In this document: positions 23,701 to 33,519 of the stretch, in pieces | Layout of the letters: each line of letters opens with the position of its first letter | Numbering within the stretch: position 1 is the first letter of the stretch | NCBI GenBank assembly: GCA_965644315.1 | Contig: CBFFRQ010000092.1 | Span: 62,001-126,000 of the forward strand | Direction of reading: 5' to 3' | DNA from: Caecitellus pseudoparvulus | Taxonomy: Eukaryota > Bigyra: Bicosoecida | DNA: 64,000 nucleotides | The notes under the pieces: generated by a model | Told to the model about the DNA's origin: nothing | Databases searched by the model: none | Seen by the model: the letters and a program-made list of their open reading frames with translations, nothing else | Made by a program: the position numbers and the translations under genes

Positions 23701-24673
23701 CTTTGGTCGCACTGGGGAGTACTTCCGACGTGCCACGAGTAACTTGGCCTCGGGGGATGCCCGCCTCTCCCACACACTGCGTCTGCTGAGCTTGGGTGCA
23801 GACGTTGCGGGGGGCACGCTGGACGTGGTGTCACGCGGCATCGCCTCCGCGACGGGGGACACCGCCTCCCTCGCAGCGACAGAGGCTGACCGCCAGCGCT
23901 TTGAGCAGGAAAACACAGGCGTGGGGGTGGTGAAAGACCTGGGCATGGGCATTTTCCGAGGCGTGGCAGGCGTGTTCACCAAGCCTGCCGAGGGGGCGGC
24001 ATCCGGGGGTGTGGCTGGCTTTGCGAAGGGTCTGGGGCAGGGGGTCCTGGGCCTGGCTGCCAGCCCACTCATGGGCATCAGCACAGCCACACGGCGCATC
24101 GCGTCCGGCGTCAACCGTGGCGTGGCCACTGACGCTGAGAAGATGACGATCTTCGCCCCCCTTGTGCGGCGGCGGGCCCGTCACGCGCCTTTGGGACCCC
24201 AGCGCCTACTGCGGCCGTACAACGCTCAGCAGGCGCTGATGGTGCAGGTGGCGCTGGGCATGCATGCCAAGGCCGGCACGGGGGACTTGCTGGTGGACTG
24301 CGCAGAGCTGTCCATTGAGCGAGACGGCAGCTCCACCCTGCTGCTCGTCACGACCTTGGGCATTGGCCTGGTCAAGCTGCAGCGGCAGGAGACGGGCGCC
24401 GCTCACCGCATGCTGCAGACCCTGGCGGGGCCCGCCTTCCCAGGCGACGTGCTCACCTTCCAGCGCTGGGAGCCTGGTGCGCAAGCCTTTGAGTGGGACA
24501 TTGCCCAGCCGTCGATGCTGATCCTGCACAGCCATGGTCAGGCTATGGCGCTGCAGATTGGAGATGCTGGCCTTGCAGAGTCTCTGCTGCCACGGGTTCA
24601 GGCTGCGCAGCTGCAGTCTGCAGCCTTTGTCTCCACTGTGCAGCTGGCAACCGGAGCGGGGGAGGCTGTGTAG
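8733..24673 (+). CDS. VPS13: VPS13-family bridge-like lipid transfer protein
   Basis: Exons 8733-8756, 8827-8937 and 9008-24673 give 5266 residues. VPS13 proteins form long hydrophobic grooves that move lipids between organelles at contact sites. The N-terminal chorein domain is spread over all three exons: MLKGLLAQ, then LVGALGDYVEGIS and LSLMGGTVDLHDLRVKEE, then ALDGMEVPFRVKRGVIG and LEDVYLLVGK. The middle is the long repeating beta-groove region. The adaptor-binding/SHR-like part includes SHWLVDNSGFGLSYG (about 20490) and WIVNACPSHLKWCYTPIK (about 21283). The conserved C-terminal module GVFTKPAEGAASGGVAGFAK (about 23970) and a PH-like end follow. At 5266 residues it is longer than typical VPS13 proteins (about 3000-4400). 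A 15,666-nt exon with no stop is striking among short-exon neighbours. Ends in TAG. Confidence 0.93.
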
Positions 24674-25083
24674 AGATGGCTTAGAGGCGTCGCCCAGCTG
24701 GCAATGTCGGGGAGGCACCATTCAGGGATCTCAGGGATGTCCAGAAAGCGATTTCAGCACCCTCTTTGCTGAGATGCCAGACATCCGGTCGAGCGGAGCG
24801 GGGCAACATTGACATGCCTGACACCAAAATGCACCATAAGTGTTTCCCATGCACACCTGTGGCGTCACTGCACATCTGCGCATCAGTGTGCCTGGGGCCT
24901 TGTCTCCACTCCTGGCCGCCACAGGTGAGCATGCACCAGTGCAAGTGCGGAACTTGCACCCTCACACGTCAAGTGCGACAGCGCCTCCCCGCCACACCAA
25001 TGCACCTGCCCACTGCCACCATCCTGCAGTAGCCAGGAACACATCACTGACACCCCTGACCAGACCCCCTGTCACCCATCGCC
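24674..25083. other. Intergenic, VPS13 to ankyrin-like gene
   Basis: A 410-bp stretch between two plus-strand genes. It should hold the VPS13 3' end and the promoter of the next gene. It contains open frames but nothing resembling a known protein, and no obvious motif. A short upstream exon of the ankyrin-like gene could lie here, because the ATG at 25084 is directly followed by GTGCGT, a common splice donor in this window. Confidence 0.4.
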
Positions 25084-27540
25084 ATGGTGCGTGGGCGTTG
25101 GCATGGCGCCTCGCTTTCGCCAGCACTTGCGCCAGAGCATGTCGCCCACACACCACAGCACACAGCGCCCTGCTCCTCTTCTACACGGCAGGCAGCAGCA
25201 ACAGGCCAAGCCTTGGAGGGCATTGCAGATCCTACTGCAGTCATCGACGACATACAGGCTGAGGTGGTGGCGGCATGCTTGGGCAAGTTGAAGTGCTTGC
25301 CGGGCAGCGTCATGGCACACGGCCCTGCACTGCGAGGACTGGCAGCCATTGGGCGTGGCCAAGCGCCGGCTGCAGATGACGCCCCAACGGCCATGAGCCT
25401 GGTGGAGCTGGAGGCTGCACTGCGTGACGCGGGGAGTGCGCTGTTGGAGCAGGCTGGGCTGTTGGCGGGGCAGCATGAGCGAGGTGGTGTGTGTGCTGCG
25501 CTGCACTACCTGTCCTTCCGGTGCTTCTGCGCGGTGGATGTGCTGCATCAGGCAGCATCTGGTGTGGGTGTCGATGCAGTGCCGGAGGGTGAGGCACTGT
25601 GGGGCGCCATTGTGCGTGCTTGGGGCAGTGTGCGGGCCGGTGTGAATGTGGAGGGTGCGCTGGCTGACCTGACGCGATGGTGGCAAGGCTTTGAGGGGGC
25701 AGATGTGGATGTGGCTGGTGGGGGTGGCCCGCTCACACATGATGCTGGTGGCGAGGCAGCGGCGGATGCGGCTCTGACTGGCATGCGGCAGCAGGCTGAG
25801 TGGCTGCGAGGTGAAGCGGCAGGCGAGCTGAGAAGTGAGAGTGCTGCGAAGCACTTGGAGAGTGCTGCGCAAGCTGCGGAGGAGATGCGTGGGCTGTTGG
25901 AGTGTGCACCGGTGATGAGTGGTCGGAAGGTGAAGGCTGTGGGTGGGTTGGACTTGTCGGACGGCTTAGAGTGCCTGAATGGCAAAGATGTGAGTGTGTA
26001 CAGTGGACGGGTTGAGATCGTGGATGAAGATGTTGATGGAGCTGGGGATGTGGAGCAGTGGTCAGCAAGTGTGGACGCGGGTGCGACAGCGCTTGCTGCA
26101 AGTGTTGGCGCTGTGAAGCGTGTCGAAGCGACTCGCATCGCCCATGGACTGCCGCGCATGGCGCAGACTCCACACAGAGCAGCACTGGCTCACAGTACTT
26201 CAGCTGGCCGAGCAGATGAGCCGATTGGGGTGAGGAGCAGTGTCATGGTGCAGGTGCAGTGTGAGGCGGGGTGGCCGTTGAGTGCGTTCTTAGAGGATGA
26301 AGCGTGGGGCGATGTTGGGCAGGATGTGAAGCAGCGCGTGGCTGTGAGGGTGTTGGGTGTGTGTGCTGTGGCGGAGGCGTGTGGAGTGAGTCTGAGTGGT
26401 GTGGGTGTGGGGAGCTTTGTGGTGGTGGGCGTCGGGAGTGGCAGTGTGGGGGATTTGCTGGGGGCATTGGATGGGGGTGGGTGTGAGGTGGTGTTGAGTG
26501 CATGTGGCGGTGTGTGGGGTACAGGTGGATCTGGTGGCGGAAGTGGTGACGGTAGTGGTGTGTCGAGTGTGCTGCGTGAGATACTTGGTGTGGGAAGTGG
26601 TTCAATGGGTGGCGGATCTGGGGTTGTTTCAAGCTTCGTGGGCAGCGGTGAAGGTGGCGAGCATGCACTGTCGAGCGCGTTGGAGGTGTTTGGGCGGGGA
26701 GGGAGTGGTTGCTGCATGGGTGCATATGCGATGGCGTGTGGGGCAAGCGGGGGAGAGGCGGGGTGTCTGTCAGATGTGGAGAGTGCGGTGCGGGGTGTGC
26801 TTGATCGAGAGCAGAAAGCTGGAGAAGAAGGTCAGGCAACCAGCGCCGAAGCTGAGGTTTCATCAGCTGGACAATCGGAGCCAGCGACTGAGCAAGTTAG
26901 ATTCAGTGTAGAGAACACTGCTGAGCTTGTGGAAGCGTGTACGCAGGGCAAACTTGCGAGGGTGCGTGAGCTGCTTTCATTGACGGGGGATAAGGCGGTG
27001 GATGTTCACGCGGCGGGGATGGTTAAGGTGGCCCTATTTAGCAGAAGTGATGGACCCGAGGCTGCCTTCCGATGGGCCTGCGCCAATGGCCACACAGACA
27101 TCGTGCGTGAGCTGCTGGGCCTGACTGGTGCGCGGGCAGTGGATGTGCACGCGGCGGATGGGTATGGACCTGAGGCGGCCTTCCGATGGGCATGCTACAT
27201 GGGCCGCACAGACATCGTGCGTGAGCTGTTAGCCCTGACTGGAGCGCGGGCAGTGGATGTGCATGCTGCGGATGGGGATGGACCTGAGGCCGCCTTCCGA
27301 AAGGCATGTCGTTATGGCCACACAGACATCGTGCGTGAGCTGCTGGGCCTCACTGGGGCGCGGGAAGTGGATGTGCATGCGGCGGATGATGACGGACCTG
27401 AGGCCGCCTTCCGACGGGCATGCGCCAATGGCCGCACAGGCATCGTGCGTGAGCTGCTGGGCCTCACTGGTGATCGCAGGATCCCAGTCTCCGTGCGACA
27501 GGAAGCAGCCAAGTTTGAGAGCTTGAAAGAATTGATTTGA
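25084..27540 (+). CDS. Ankyrin-like repeat protein with a novel N-terminal region
   Basis: One uninterrupted 818-residue frame from ATG 25084 to TGA at 27538-27540. The first 600 residues match no family I recognise: an Ala/Glu-rich helical part (about 100-290), then a Gly/Val/Ser-rich part (about 380-590) encoded by very G+T-rich DNA. The C-terminal 200 residues carry four clear units, and one leading partial unit, of a 38-residue ankyrin-like repeat. Each contains VDVHAAD, GPEAAFR, AC..GHTDIVRELL and LTGAR. The ankyrin hallmark TPLH is replaced by PEAAF, but the GH.DIV..LL helix pair fits the ankyrin fold, which usually binds proteins. The same repeat occurs in two minus-strand genes at 42337-44738. 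The start may be wrong because ATG is followed by a donor-like GTGCGT. Function unknown. Confidence 0.7.
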   Translation: MVRGRWHGASLSPALAPEHVAHTPQHTAPCSSSTRQAAATGQALEGIADPTAVIDDIQAEVVAACLGKLKCLPGSVMAHGPALRGLAAIGRGQAPAADDAPTAMSLVELEAALRDAGSALLEQAGLLAGQHERGGVCAALHYLSFRCFCAVDVLHQAASGVGVDAVPEGEALWGAIVRAWGSVRAGVNVEGALADLTRWWQGFEGADVDVAGGGGPLTHDAGGEAAADAALTGMRQQAEWLRGEAAGELRSESAAKHLESAAQAAEEMRGLLECAPVMSGRKVKAVGGLDLSDGLECLNGKDVSVYSGRVEIVDEDVDGAGDVEQWSASVDAGATALAASVGAVKRVEATRIAHGLPRMAQTPHRAALAHSTSAGRADEPIGVRSSVMVQVQCEAGWPLSAFLEDEAWGDVGQDVKQRVAVRVLGVCAVAEACGVSLSGVGVGSFVVVGVGSGSVGDLLGALDGGGCEVVLSACGGVWGTGGSGGGSGDGSGVSSVLREILGVGSGSMGGGSGVVSSFVGSGEGGEHALSSALEVFGRGGSGCCMGAYAMACGASGGEAGCLSDVESAVRGVLDREQKAGEEGQATSAEAEVSSAGQSEPATEQVRFSVENTAELVEACTQGKLARVRELLSLTGDKAVDVHAAGMVKVALFSRSDGPEAAFRWACANGHTDIVRELLGLTGARAVDVHAADGYGPEAAFRWACYMGRTDIVRELLALTGARAVDVHAADGDGPEAAFRKACRYGHTDIVRELLGLTGAREVDVHAADDDGPEAAFRRACANGRTGIVRELLGLTGDRRIPVSVRQEAAKFESLKELI
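27046..27480 (+). repeat. 114-bp tandem repeats encoding the ankyrin-like unit
   Basis: About 3.8 head-to-tail units of 114 bp, each encoding 38 residues. Base-level similarity is high, for example gacatcgtgcgtgagctg recurs in successive units at 27099, 27213 and 27327. This suggests recent unit duplication or homogenisation. Confidence 0.75.
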
Positions 27541-27717
27541 TTCCAGGCTTTCTGTACAGGCCAATGCAACATGTGGCAAAACCTGACACCTACCTCTGGC
27601 CAACACACCCGCCCCACTTCCAACAAGCACACAACTCACCTCACCTCACAACCACCCCTATATCCCTCGCTCACACATCCACAGTGTCCACCCATCTAAG
27701 CCGTACACCAAAGCCTC

Positions 27718-29328
27718 TCACTCCCTCGCACGCTTTCTGCCCTTTCCACCACCCCCTCGCAGCACCTTCAGCTTGTCCATGCGCTTCGCCACGTGGCGCT
27801 TCTTTGCCTGTGCCTTCCGACTCCGGCGTGATGCAGCTGCTGCCGGGTTCACCACCGCCTCCTGCGCCACCTGCCTCGTCCGCCGCTCCTTCGCCGCCGC
27901 CCTCGCTCGCCGCTCGCCGTTGTACGCCATCAGGAACACATCTGCGCCCATGGCACCCTGCACCGCCTCCATGACCTCCGACGCCAAGGCGCCTGCCTCT
28001 GCTGCAGCGGCCGCCTGCTGTGCTTGCTCGGACCAGGATGGCGCATCGGTCAAGACAGGGGTCACTGGCCACGTGCTCTGCCGCCTGCACAGTGCGGAAC
28101 ACTGCCCGTGCCACCGGCGCCACGTACCGCTGCAGGTTTGCCTGCGGCACCTGACCAGCCATGGACACGAACACGTTCAGCGCCGTGGTGGCCGCTGGCC
28201 CGCCCTGCTGCACTGCCGTGTTGCTGAGGCGCTGCAGCGGCCAGAACAGCGGGTCCCGCGCACTGCCGCCGTCGTCGTGGGCGGTGTGTGCAGAGGGCGG
28301 GCTGTCCCGCTGCACCACCTTGCCTCCCACCACCTCCACGCCACCCACGAGCAGGGTGCACTTGCCGGCCAAGAGAGCAGTGCGCTGGGCGAGGTGGGGC
28401 GGGATGATGTTGCGGGAGCTGGGCGGGGGCGTGGCGTGCAGCCCCACCGCCGTGAACAGCAGCACCGGCCCTAGAGCCGTGCCCTGCTCTCTGCTCAGCG
28501 TCTCGTCCGCCAGCTGCACACAGGCTGCCCGGGCCAAGGCGAACGAGCGCTCATCCCCAGCCATGCCGCCACGCCAGGTGGTGGAGGGCAGCTCCCCACG
28601 CTCGCCACTGCCACGGTGTTCAGGACGGCGCCCAGCCACCTGGCAGCTGCAGCCCGCACCCACGCGTGAGGGAACACCGTGATGTCGGTCAGGGCATCCA
28701 GAGATGTCCACAGTGCACTGTACACCGTGGTGGCAGCAGTAGTGGCGTCTGACTCTTGCGCCTTCCCTGCCTTGCGCCACCGCTTCGTGCCACTGGCAGG
28801 CGTACCACCACCACTTCTACCAACAGCGCCCACCGCTGCTTCGCTCAGCACACGGGGATGTGCCTCCTACAGGCGCTGCAGGAGGGTGCAGGCGTAGTAC
28901 GCCGTGTCCCACGGCAGGGCTGCGGCAGCCTTGCGGGCCTGCGCCTGAGCCGCACGCCGCGCAGCCACGGCAGGCGTCACGACACGCCCCCACCTGTCCA
29001 CATCCCCGTCACCGCTGGCATCACTGTCTTCGCCCTCCAGCTCCCCGCCGCCACCCGCCACTCCACTCGGCACGGTACGTGCAGTGTCAGGCGCACTGGT
29101 CTGCCCTGACCCACTCGCCGCACCCAGCAACGCCAGACTGCCCCCCACTAACGCTTCATCCTCCACGTCACTCCCATCACCATCACCATCATCCGCCGCT
29201 GCGGCATCCTCCTCCAAGTGCTGGGCGTGCCGCATGGCTGCCGAGGCAGCGCCACTCGCCTGCGCCTCCTGCACGCCCTCCGGTTCAGGCGCCAGGGCTG
29301 ACTCATCACCTCTTCCCTCATGAGTCAT
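27718..29328 (-). pseudogene. UTP20: UTP20 C-terminal fragment with an in-frame TAG
   Basis: UTP20 is a roughly 2500-2800-residue HEAT-repeat component of the small-subunit processome. Only its C-terminal part is here. Segments complement(27718-28017, 28073-28549, 28615-29328) keep phase over 497 codons. Recognisable parts are LPWDTAYYACTLLQRL, TVFPHAWVRAAAARWLGAVL (the HAWVR.AAAR motif), FWPLQRLSNTAVQQGGP, and the basic tail VVNPAAAASRRSRKAQAKKR. After LLQRL the frame hits TAG (28867-28869) and then resumes in the same frame as EAHPRVLSEAA. TAG is used as a true stop by PSMB2 and VPS13 in this window. The N-terminal four-fifths are absent upstream. I therefore call it a truncated pseudogene; a base error or separate functional fragment remain possible. 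The 28550-28614 intron has a weak acceptor. Confidence 0.6.
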
Positions 29329-29771
29329 GTAGCCATTGATATTGGGTGGACGCCGTGAGGAAGACCTTGTCCACCTTGGGGATCCTCCCGAATTCACGCT
29401 GATCCTCTGTGCTTTGACCCAACGAGTTAGCTCTTCCCCTACAAAGCACTTGGAGTGGACCAGACGATGTCAATTCTTGAGGCCCTCGAAGGGTGGGCAA
29501 GAACTGGCCGAAGACCACGTCCCAGACATCATGGTGTCTGGATGGGAGGGGCCGAATGCCCTCTCCAGCCAGACAGCCCCGTGAATCGGAGCCGAAATCC
29601 TTTCAGATACCTGCCGCAATTCACACACCACACGCATACCACTGTTGCCCCTCCCTCGCGACAGCCAGCCCTCTGCTTGTGCTGCTATCCCGTGGTTTGC
29701 CCAACAGCACTAAGCTCCGCTTGTGTGCTCCAACCTTCAGCGCCTGCACACTCCACCACTGGGAAGGAGTC
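29329..29771. other. Intergenic with an unexplained lower-GC stretch
   Basis: A 443-bp gap between the UTP20 fragment (-) and CFAP298 (+). The part at about 29330-29600 is A+T richer and looks unlike neighbouring coding or intron DNA. It holds moderate open frames on both strands (for example 29336-29584 plus and 29318-29518 minus) whose translations are not low-complexity, but I recognise no protein or terminal repeats. It could be a remnant of an inserted element or the edge of the rearrangement that truncated UTP20. The rest should be the CFAP298 promoter. Confidence 0.35.
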
Positions 29772-30888
29772 ATGGTGGTCATCCACATCAAGCGTTCTGA
29801 TACGGAGCAGTTCCTGTTCGAGACCACCTGCGCCACGTCAAACGATGAACTCATTCGGCACCTTGTGAGGCGCCTGGCGTTTCGGCCCACACACGTGCGA
29901 CTCTTTCGCACTCCTGCACCCCAACGACGCAGGTTCAAGTGTGGAATGCCCGCATTCGCATTGCAGCCCTGGCTGCTGCGTGTGAGGAGCTGAGCAAATA
30001 CGGGCCAGCCAAGCCTGAGGACTTGCGAGGCCTCGACGACGTACGCAGCCTTCCGTTGGAAACGCCATCAATTTCCGCGAGCAGCACACGGGCTTTCTTC
30101 ACGCCATACACCTCACAGGACACCCCTCTACTGGAAGGGCAGGGACAAGGAGCAACTGCGGGGGCAGCCGCAGCAACGGCAGCTGGCGTCGCTCTGGGAA
30201 CGACCGTGAAGGATCCTTCAGGTCAACGATGCGGAGCAGCACCTGACGCCAAGGCTGCCGAGACGCTGCAGGCTTGTGCACGAGACGCGTCGGCATACAT
30301 CAGCAAGGTGTGTGGCAGACTCCCCTCTCCGAGTTTGTTGCCTGTGTGCGTGGGCGGTGGCGCACCTCACCCGTTCCCACCCCGCAGCGCCAAGTGGAGA
30401 CCAAGCAAGCCTTGAGCGTGGCAGGCTGCAAAGAGGTGGTGGACAACTGCCGAGGCGCGGTCATGATCGCATACCCCATGGGCCTGCCGGAGTACGACCC
30501 CATCACCCTGCTCATGGACTTCGACACGGACCTGTCTGCCACCGCCATTGGGCAGGGCATGCTGGATGCCGACACTGCGACGCTGTGGTGGGCTGGCAAG
30601 GAGTTCCACCGCGACCAGACCGTGGGCGACCGCGTGGGGCGCAACGAGAAAACCAAGATCGTCGCCCGTCTGCAGAAGCAGGGAGGCGGCGCCCCAGCCC
30701 GAGAGCCAGGCATCTCCGAGGCGGAGCGCAAGGCCATGATGGCGCACTACTTCAAGAAGCAGGAGGAGGCCAAGGCGCTGGCGGAAGCGGACGAGGACGA
30801 CTACCTGAACAGCAGCTGGGCCAACCCGCGGGCGATGAAGGAGAGCTTGCACGGCATCGGGGGCGTGTCGTGGAAGGCGCGGCGGTGA
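29772..30888 (+). CDS. CFAP298: CFAP298 (C21orf59/Kurly) cilia and flagella assembly protein
   Basis: CFAP298 is a cytoplasmic factor needed for dynein-arm assembly and ciliary motility. Exons 29772-29864, 29933-30307 and 30388-30888 give 322 residues. The start MVVIHIKRSDTEQFLFET matches the family N-terminus. The conserved C-terminal part has CRGAVMIAYPMGLPEYDPI, LWWAGKEF, VGRNEKTKIVARLQKQG, GAPAREPGIS and the closing DYLNSSWANPRAMK. An Ala/Gly-rich, less conserved stretch lies in exon 2. Introns are phase 0. The ATG at 29772 is the first in frame. Its presence implies motile cilia or flagella in at least one life stage. It converges on the VIT gene with only 34 bp between stop codons. Confidence 0.92.
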
Positions 30889-30922
30889 TGGGCAATGCAT
30901 TGGGCGCTGGAGCTTCGCACAG

Positions 30923-32141
30923 CTACACACAGCTTTGCACGTCCAAGGCAGCTTCCAGGCCGAAGCCGACGAGGTAGGCGGCCGCTGCGGCGAGGGAGCC
31001 GTTGAGCATCATGAGGGCGCCGGAGCGCAGGGAGTTGCCCATGCGGGTGATGGCGGCCTTGACGTAGCCGAGGGCGAAGAGAGTCAGGGCGGTGACGGCA
31101 CACGCGATGCCGAATCGTGCGTCGTCGTCGTCCCGGTCGTCCCACCCAGCGGCGTAGAAGATGACGTACAGCCACATGGGCACCGAGCCGAAGGCGATGA
31201 AGGAGCAGAACGTCACGAAGCCGTCCCAGGCGGGGTTCTCGTCGTCGCTGGGCGGCATGAACTCCAACTCCACAGTGCACATGTGGTCCACAAACGCGTC
31301 CGCGTACTCTGGCTTGGACGTGTAGATGGCCATGACAGCTTCCGCGTCCTCACGAGAAAACCCCAGCTTGTCCACGTACAACTGCACCATCTCCTCAGTC
31401 TCCATCTCCGGCGCGTTGGTGTACTCCCACATCTCCTTCGCACGCTCCTTGCGCTGGTACTCCAGCTCTGCCGCAGAGGACAGGTAGTCACCGAGGCCCA
31501 TGCTCAACGCATCAGCCAGCAGGTTGGAGAAGCCCATCAAGATGATCACGCGCATGTCCAGCCGGGCACCTGCCACGGCGGCTACGATGGCGAAGGTGGT
31601 GATGATGCCGTCCAGCCCGCCAAACACGACAGACTTGATCACGTCCGAGCCAGCCCTGGTCAAAGCCGAGAAGCGCTGGGTGCACCCTTTCACCGGCCCG
31701 CTCACGTGCCTGCACTCACCCTCCATGCACCTCCACGTGGTTACGTTTCTGCTGTTCAAGGTGCACCATTTTCGTGAACGTCTTGTTCTTGTGGTGATCT
31801 GGGCGCGGTATGACAGCGTGTGGTGCTGGGGGGACGCGTGCGGAATATGAACTCTCGCACCACGCACATGCCGTGTGCGTGAGCCGCTTGAGTTCCTCGT
31901 CGCTGAGTTTCTCCAATTCCTCCTGGCTCATCACTGGAACGTCTTCGTCTGGGTTTGCGGGCACGACGGCGCCGTCCTCGTCCACAGCCTTGCCTTCGCT
32001 GTCCTCAGCTGATTCCTCCACAGCTTCGCCCACTTCCACGACAACCTGGTCAGAGGAAGACTCTGCCGGGACATCATCAGCCTGAGTCGGTGCGGGAGGT
32101 ATCTCTCCATCAGCTGGAGCAGGTGCTGCTGGCTCTGCCAT
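30923..32141 (-). CDS. CCC1/VIT family vacuolar iron transporter
   Basis: VIT/CCC1 proteins export Fe2+ or Mn2+ from the cytosol into vacuoles. Exons complement(30923-31675, 31731-31798, 31868-32141) give 364 residues. A roughly 90-residue acidic tail (PAPADGEIPPAP to EELEKLSDEELKRLTH) precedes HHKNKTFTKMVHLEQQKRNH. The membrane domain then shows GGLDGIITTFAIVAAVAG and NLLADALSMGLGDYLSS, the family TM1/TM2 signatures. A Glu/Met-rich cytosolic metal-binding segment follows (ELEYQRKERAKEMWEYTNAP to HMCTVELEF), and then three hydrophobic helices. The domain order matches plant VIT1 and yeast Ccc1; which metal is carried cannot be read from sequence. The long acidic N-terminus is not typical. Divergent from the methyltransferase gene. 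Confidence 0.9.
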
Positions 32142-32549
32142 GACTGAGTGCAAAGCGAAGCAATGACGTGGGCGGCCGGCGTTTCACGTTCAGGCGTATC
32201 TTTCCTTTGGCTCGAATAGCCAGCGAAGCTAAGCCTGCAAATCAAGCAGCTCGCGAACGTGTCAACCCAACGAAATCTTTTATTTGAAACTTGTTCACTT
32301 CCGAATCGGCAACTCCCAACTGTAGTACAAGGCCGCTGACACGTTCCGTCTGTCGAAAAATGATAGGATTGCTACGGTCGATGTTGAGATTGTCGCCTGT
32401 GCACATCCAAATCCGACAAATGATACACTTCTTGCACAAAACAAGGGCTCCATGTCCACCCCCACACAGACGGCGAGTGGGCTGTAGCGTCCGTGGCAGC
32501 CTGTTTACACATCATCCACACATGAGACGGGTTGTGCCAGCTCCCGTGC
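32142..32549. promoter_or_regulatory. A+T-richer divergent promoter region, VIT / methyltransferase
   Basis: A 408-bp gap between outward-transcribed genes. From about 32260 to 32440 it is visibly A+T richer than the rest of the window, with short runs such as tcttttatttgaaac, as expected of a nucleosome-poor shared promoter. No specific factor site or TATA box could be assigned. Confidence 0.35.
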
Positions 32550-33519
32550 ATGGCTGCCGAAGCTGAGGGCTCAGACTGCTCAGCCCAGGACGGGCAGGTT
32601 GGTGCGGGGGGCCACGATGCAGTCAACGCAGAGCTTTCAAGATTGGCTGCTCCTCACGTCGCGGAATTCTTGCCTGGCGTGAAGCTCCTACAGGTACGCA
32701 GCAGTCCTGCGACGTGTCTGAAACGGCAGGCGAAACTCCACACGCTTTCGCTGTCACAGGTACCAGAGCCAACGCACGTGGGCCAGGAAGTCTGGAGCAG
32801 CGGACAAGTATTTGCTGCATTTGCGGCTAGTTGCTTCGAGGCAGGGTACTGGAACGGCAAGCGCGTGCTGGAGGTCGGTGCGGGGCTGGGTGGCGTGTCC
32901 CTGGCGCTGGCTGGCTTGGGCGCAACGGTCTTGGCCACGGACGCTGCAGAACCGGCGAGTGTCCTTGAGGGCCTGCGAAGAAATGTTGAGAGTGAAGAGC
33001 GGGTGATGGTGGTGCGTGCTTGCTGTGCTGGCCGTTTGCCTTCTCAGGGTGCTGCTCGTGGCCTCAACTCAAACACTGCTGCGCGCCGCTTTCACACAGC
33101 GTCCACTGTCCTGGCTTCGAGAGGCCGCGCACGTCCCGGACACGAGCCCTTGCGAACCCTGCCCTGAAGTTGTGCTACAGGACATTGGAGGCTCCGTGCA
33201 CCACATCGTCATGTGCGACGTGCTGTACGACAGCCGCGACACGGCGGCGGTGCTTTGCACGGCGGCCACCCTGATGCGCGCCAGCGCAGGTGCAGGTCAG
33301 GAGCCATCCACCTTCCTGGCAGTGGAGGTGCGGTCTTCCAACAGGTGCCTGGCCACGCAGCTGGAAGCTGCTGGCCTGCAGGGCACCGTGCTGCCGCTGC
33401 CGCCTGACCCAGTGCTGGGCGAGCTGCCAAGCTCGTCAGCGCCGACGCTGGTGCAGCATGTGGGCCTGGTGCTCCTCCAGCTGCGCCCGGAACCAGGTGC
33501 TGCGGAGGGTGGATGTTAG
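32550..33519 (+). CDS. Methyltransf_16 (METTL21/FAM86-like) protein methyltransferase
   Basis: Exons 32550-32693, 32760-33002 and 33100-33519 give 268 residues. This seven-beta-strand family methylates lysines, and some histidines, in proteins such as chaperones and elongation factors, using S-adenosylmethionine. Exon 2 shows the family entry VGQEVWSSGQVFAAF and SAM-binding motif I VLEVGAGLGGVSLALAGLGA, followed by the acidic post-I residue in VLATDAAE. Exon 3 holds the motif-IV-like HIVMCDVLYDS, equivalent to the D-x-x-Y/W signature of METTL21 enzymes, and a hydrophobic C-terminal strand LVQHVGLVLLQL. The donor at 33003 (GTGATG) is the least sure junction. The substrate cannot be deduced. 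The start is the ATG at 32550. Confidence 0.8.

Noticed and set aside
26190-26863. Long Pro-rich minus-strand frames opposite the ankyrin-like gene
   Set aside because: They are reverse complements of a G+T-rich coding region and have low-complexity Pro/His/Thr composition only.
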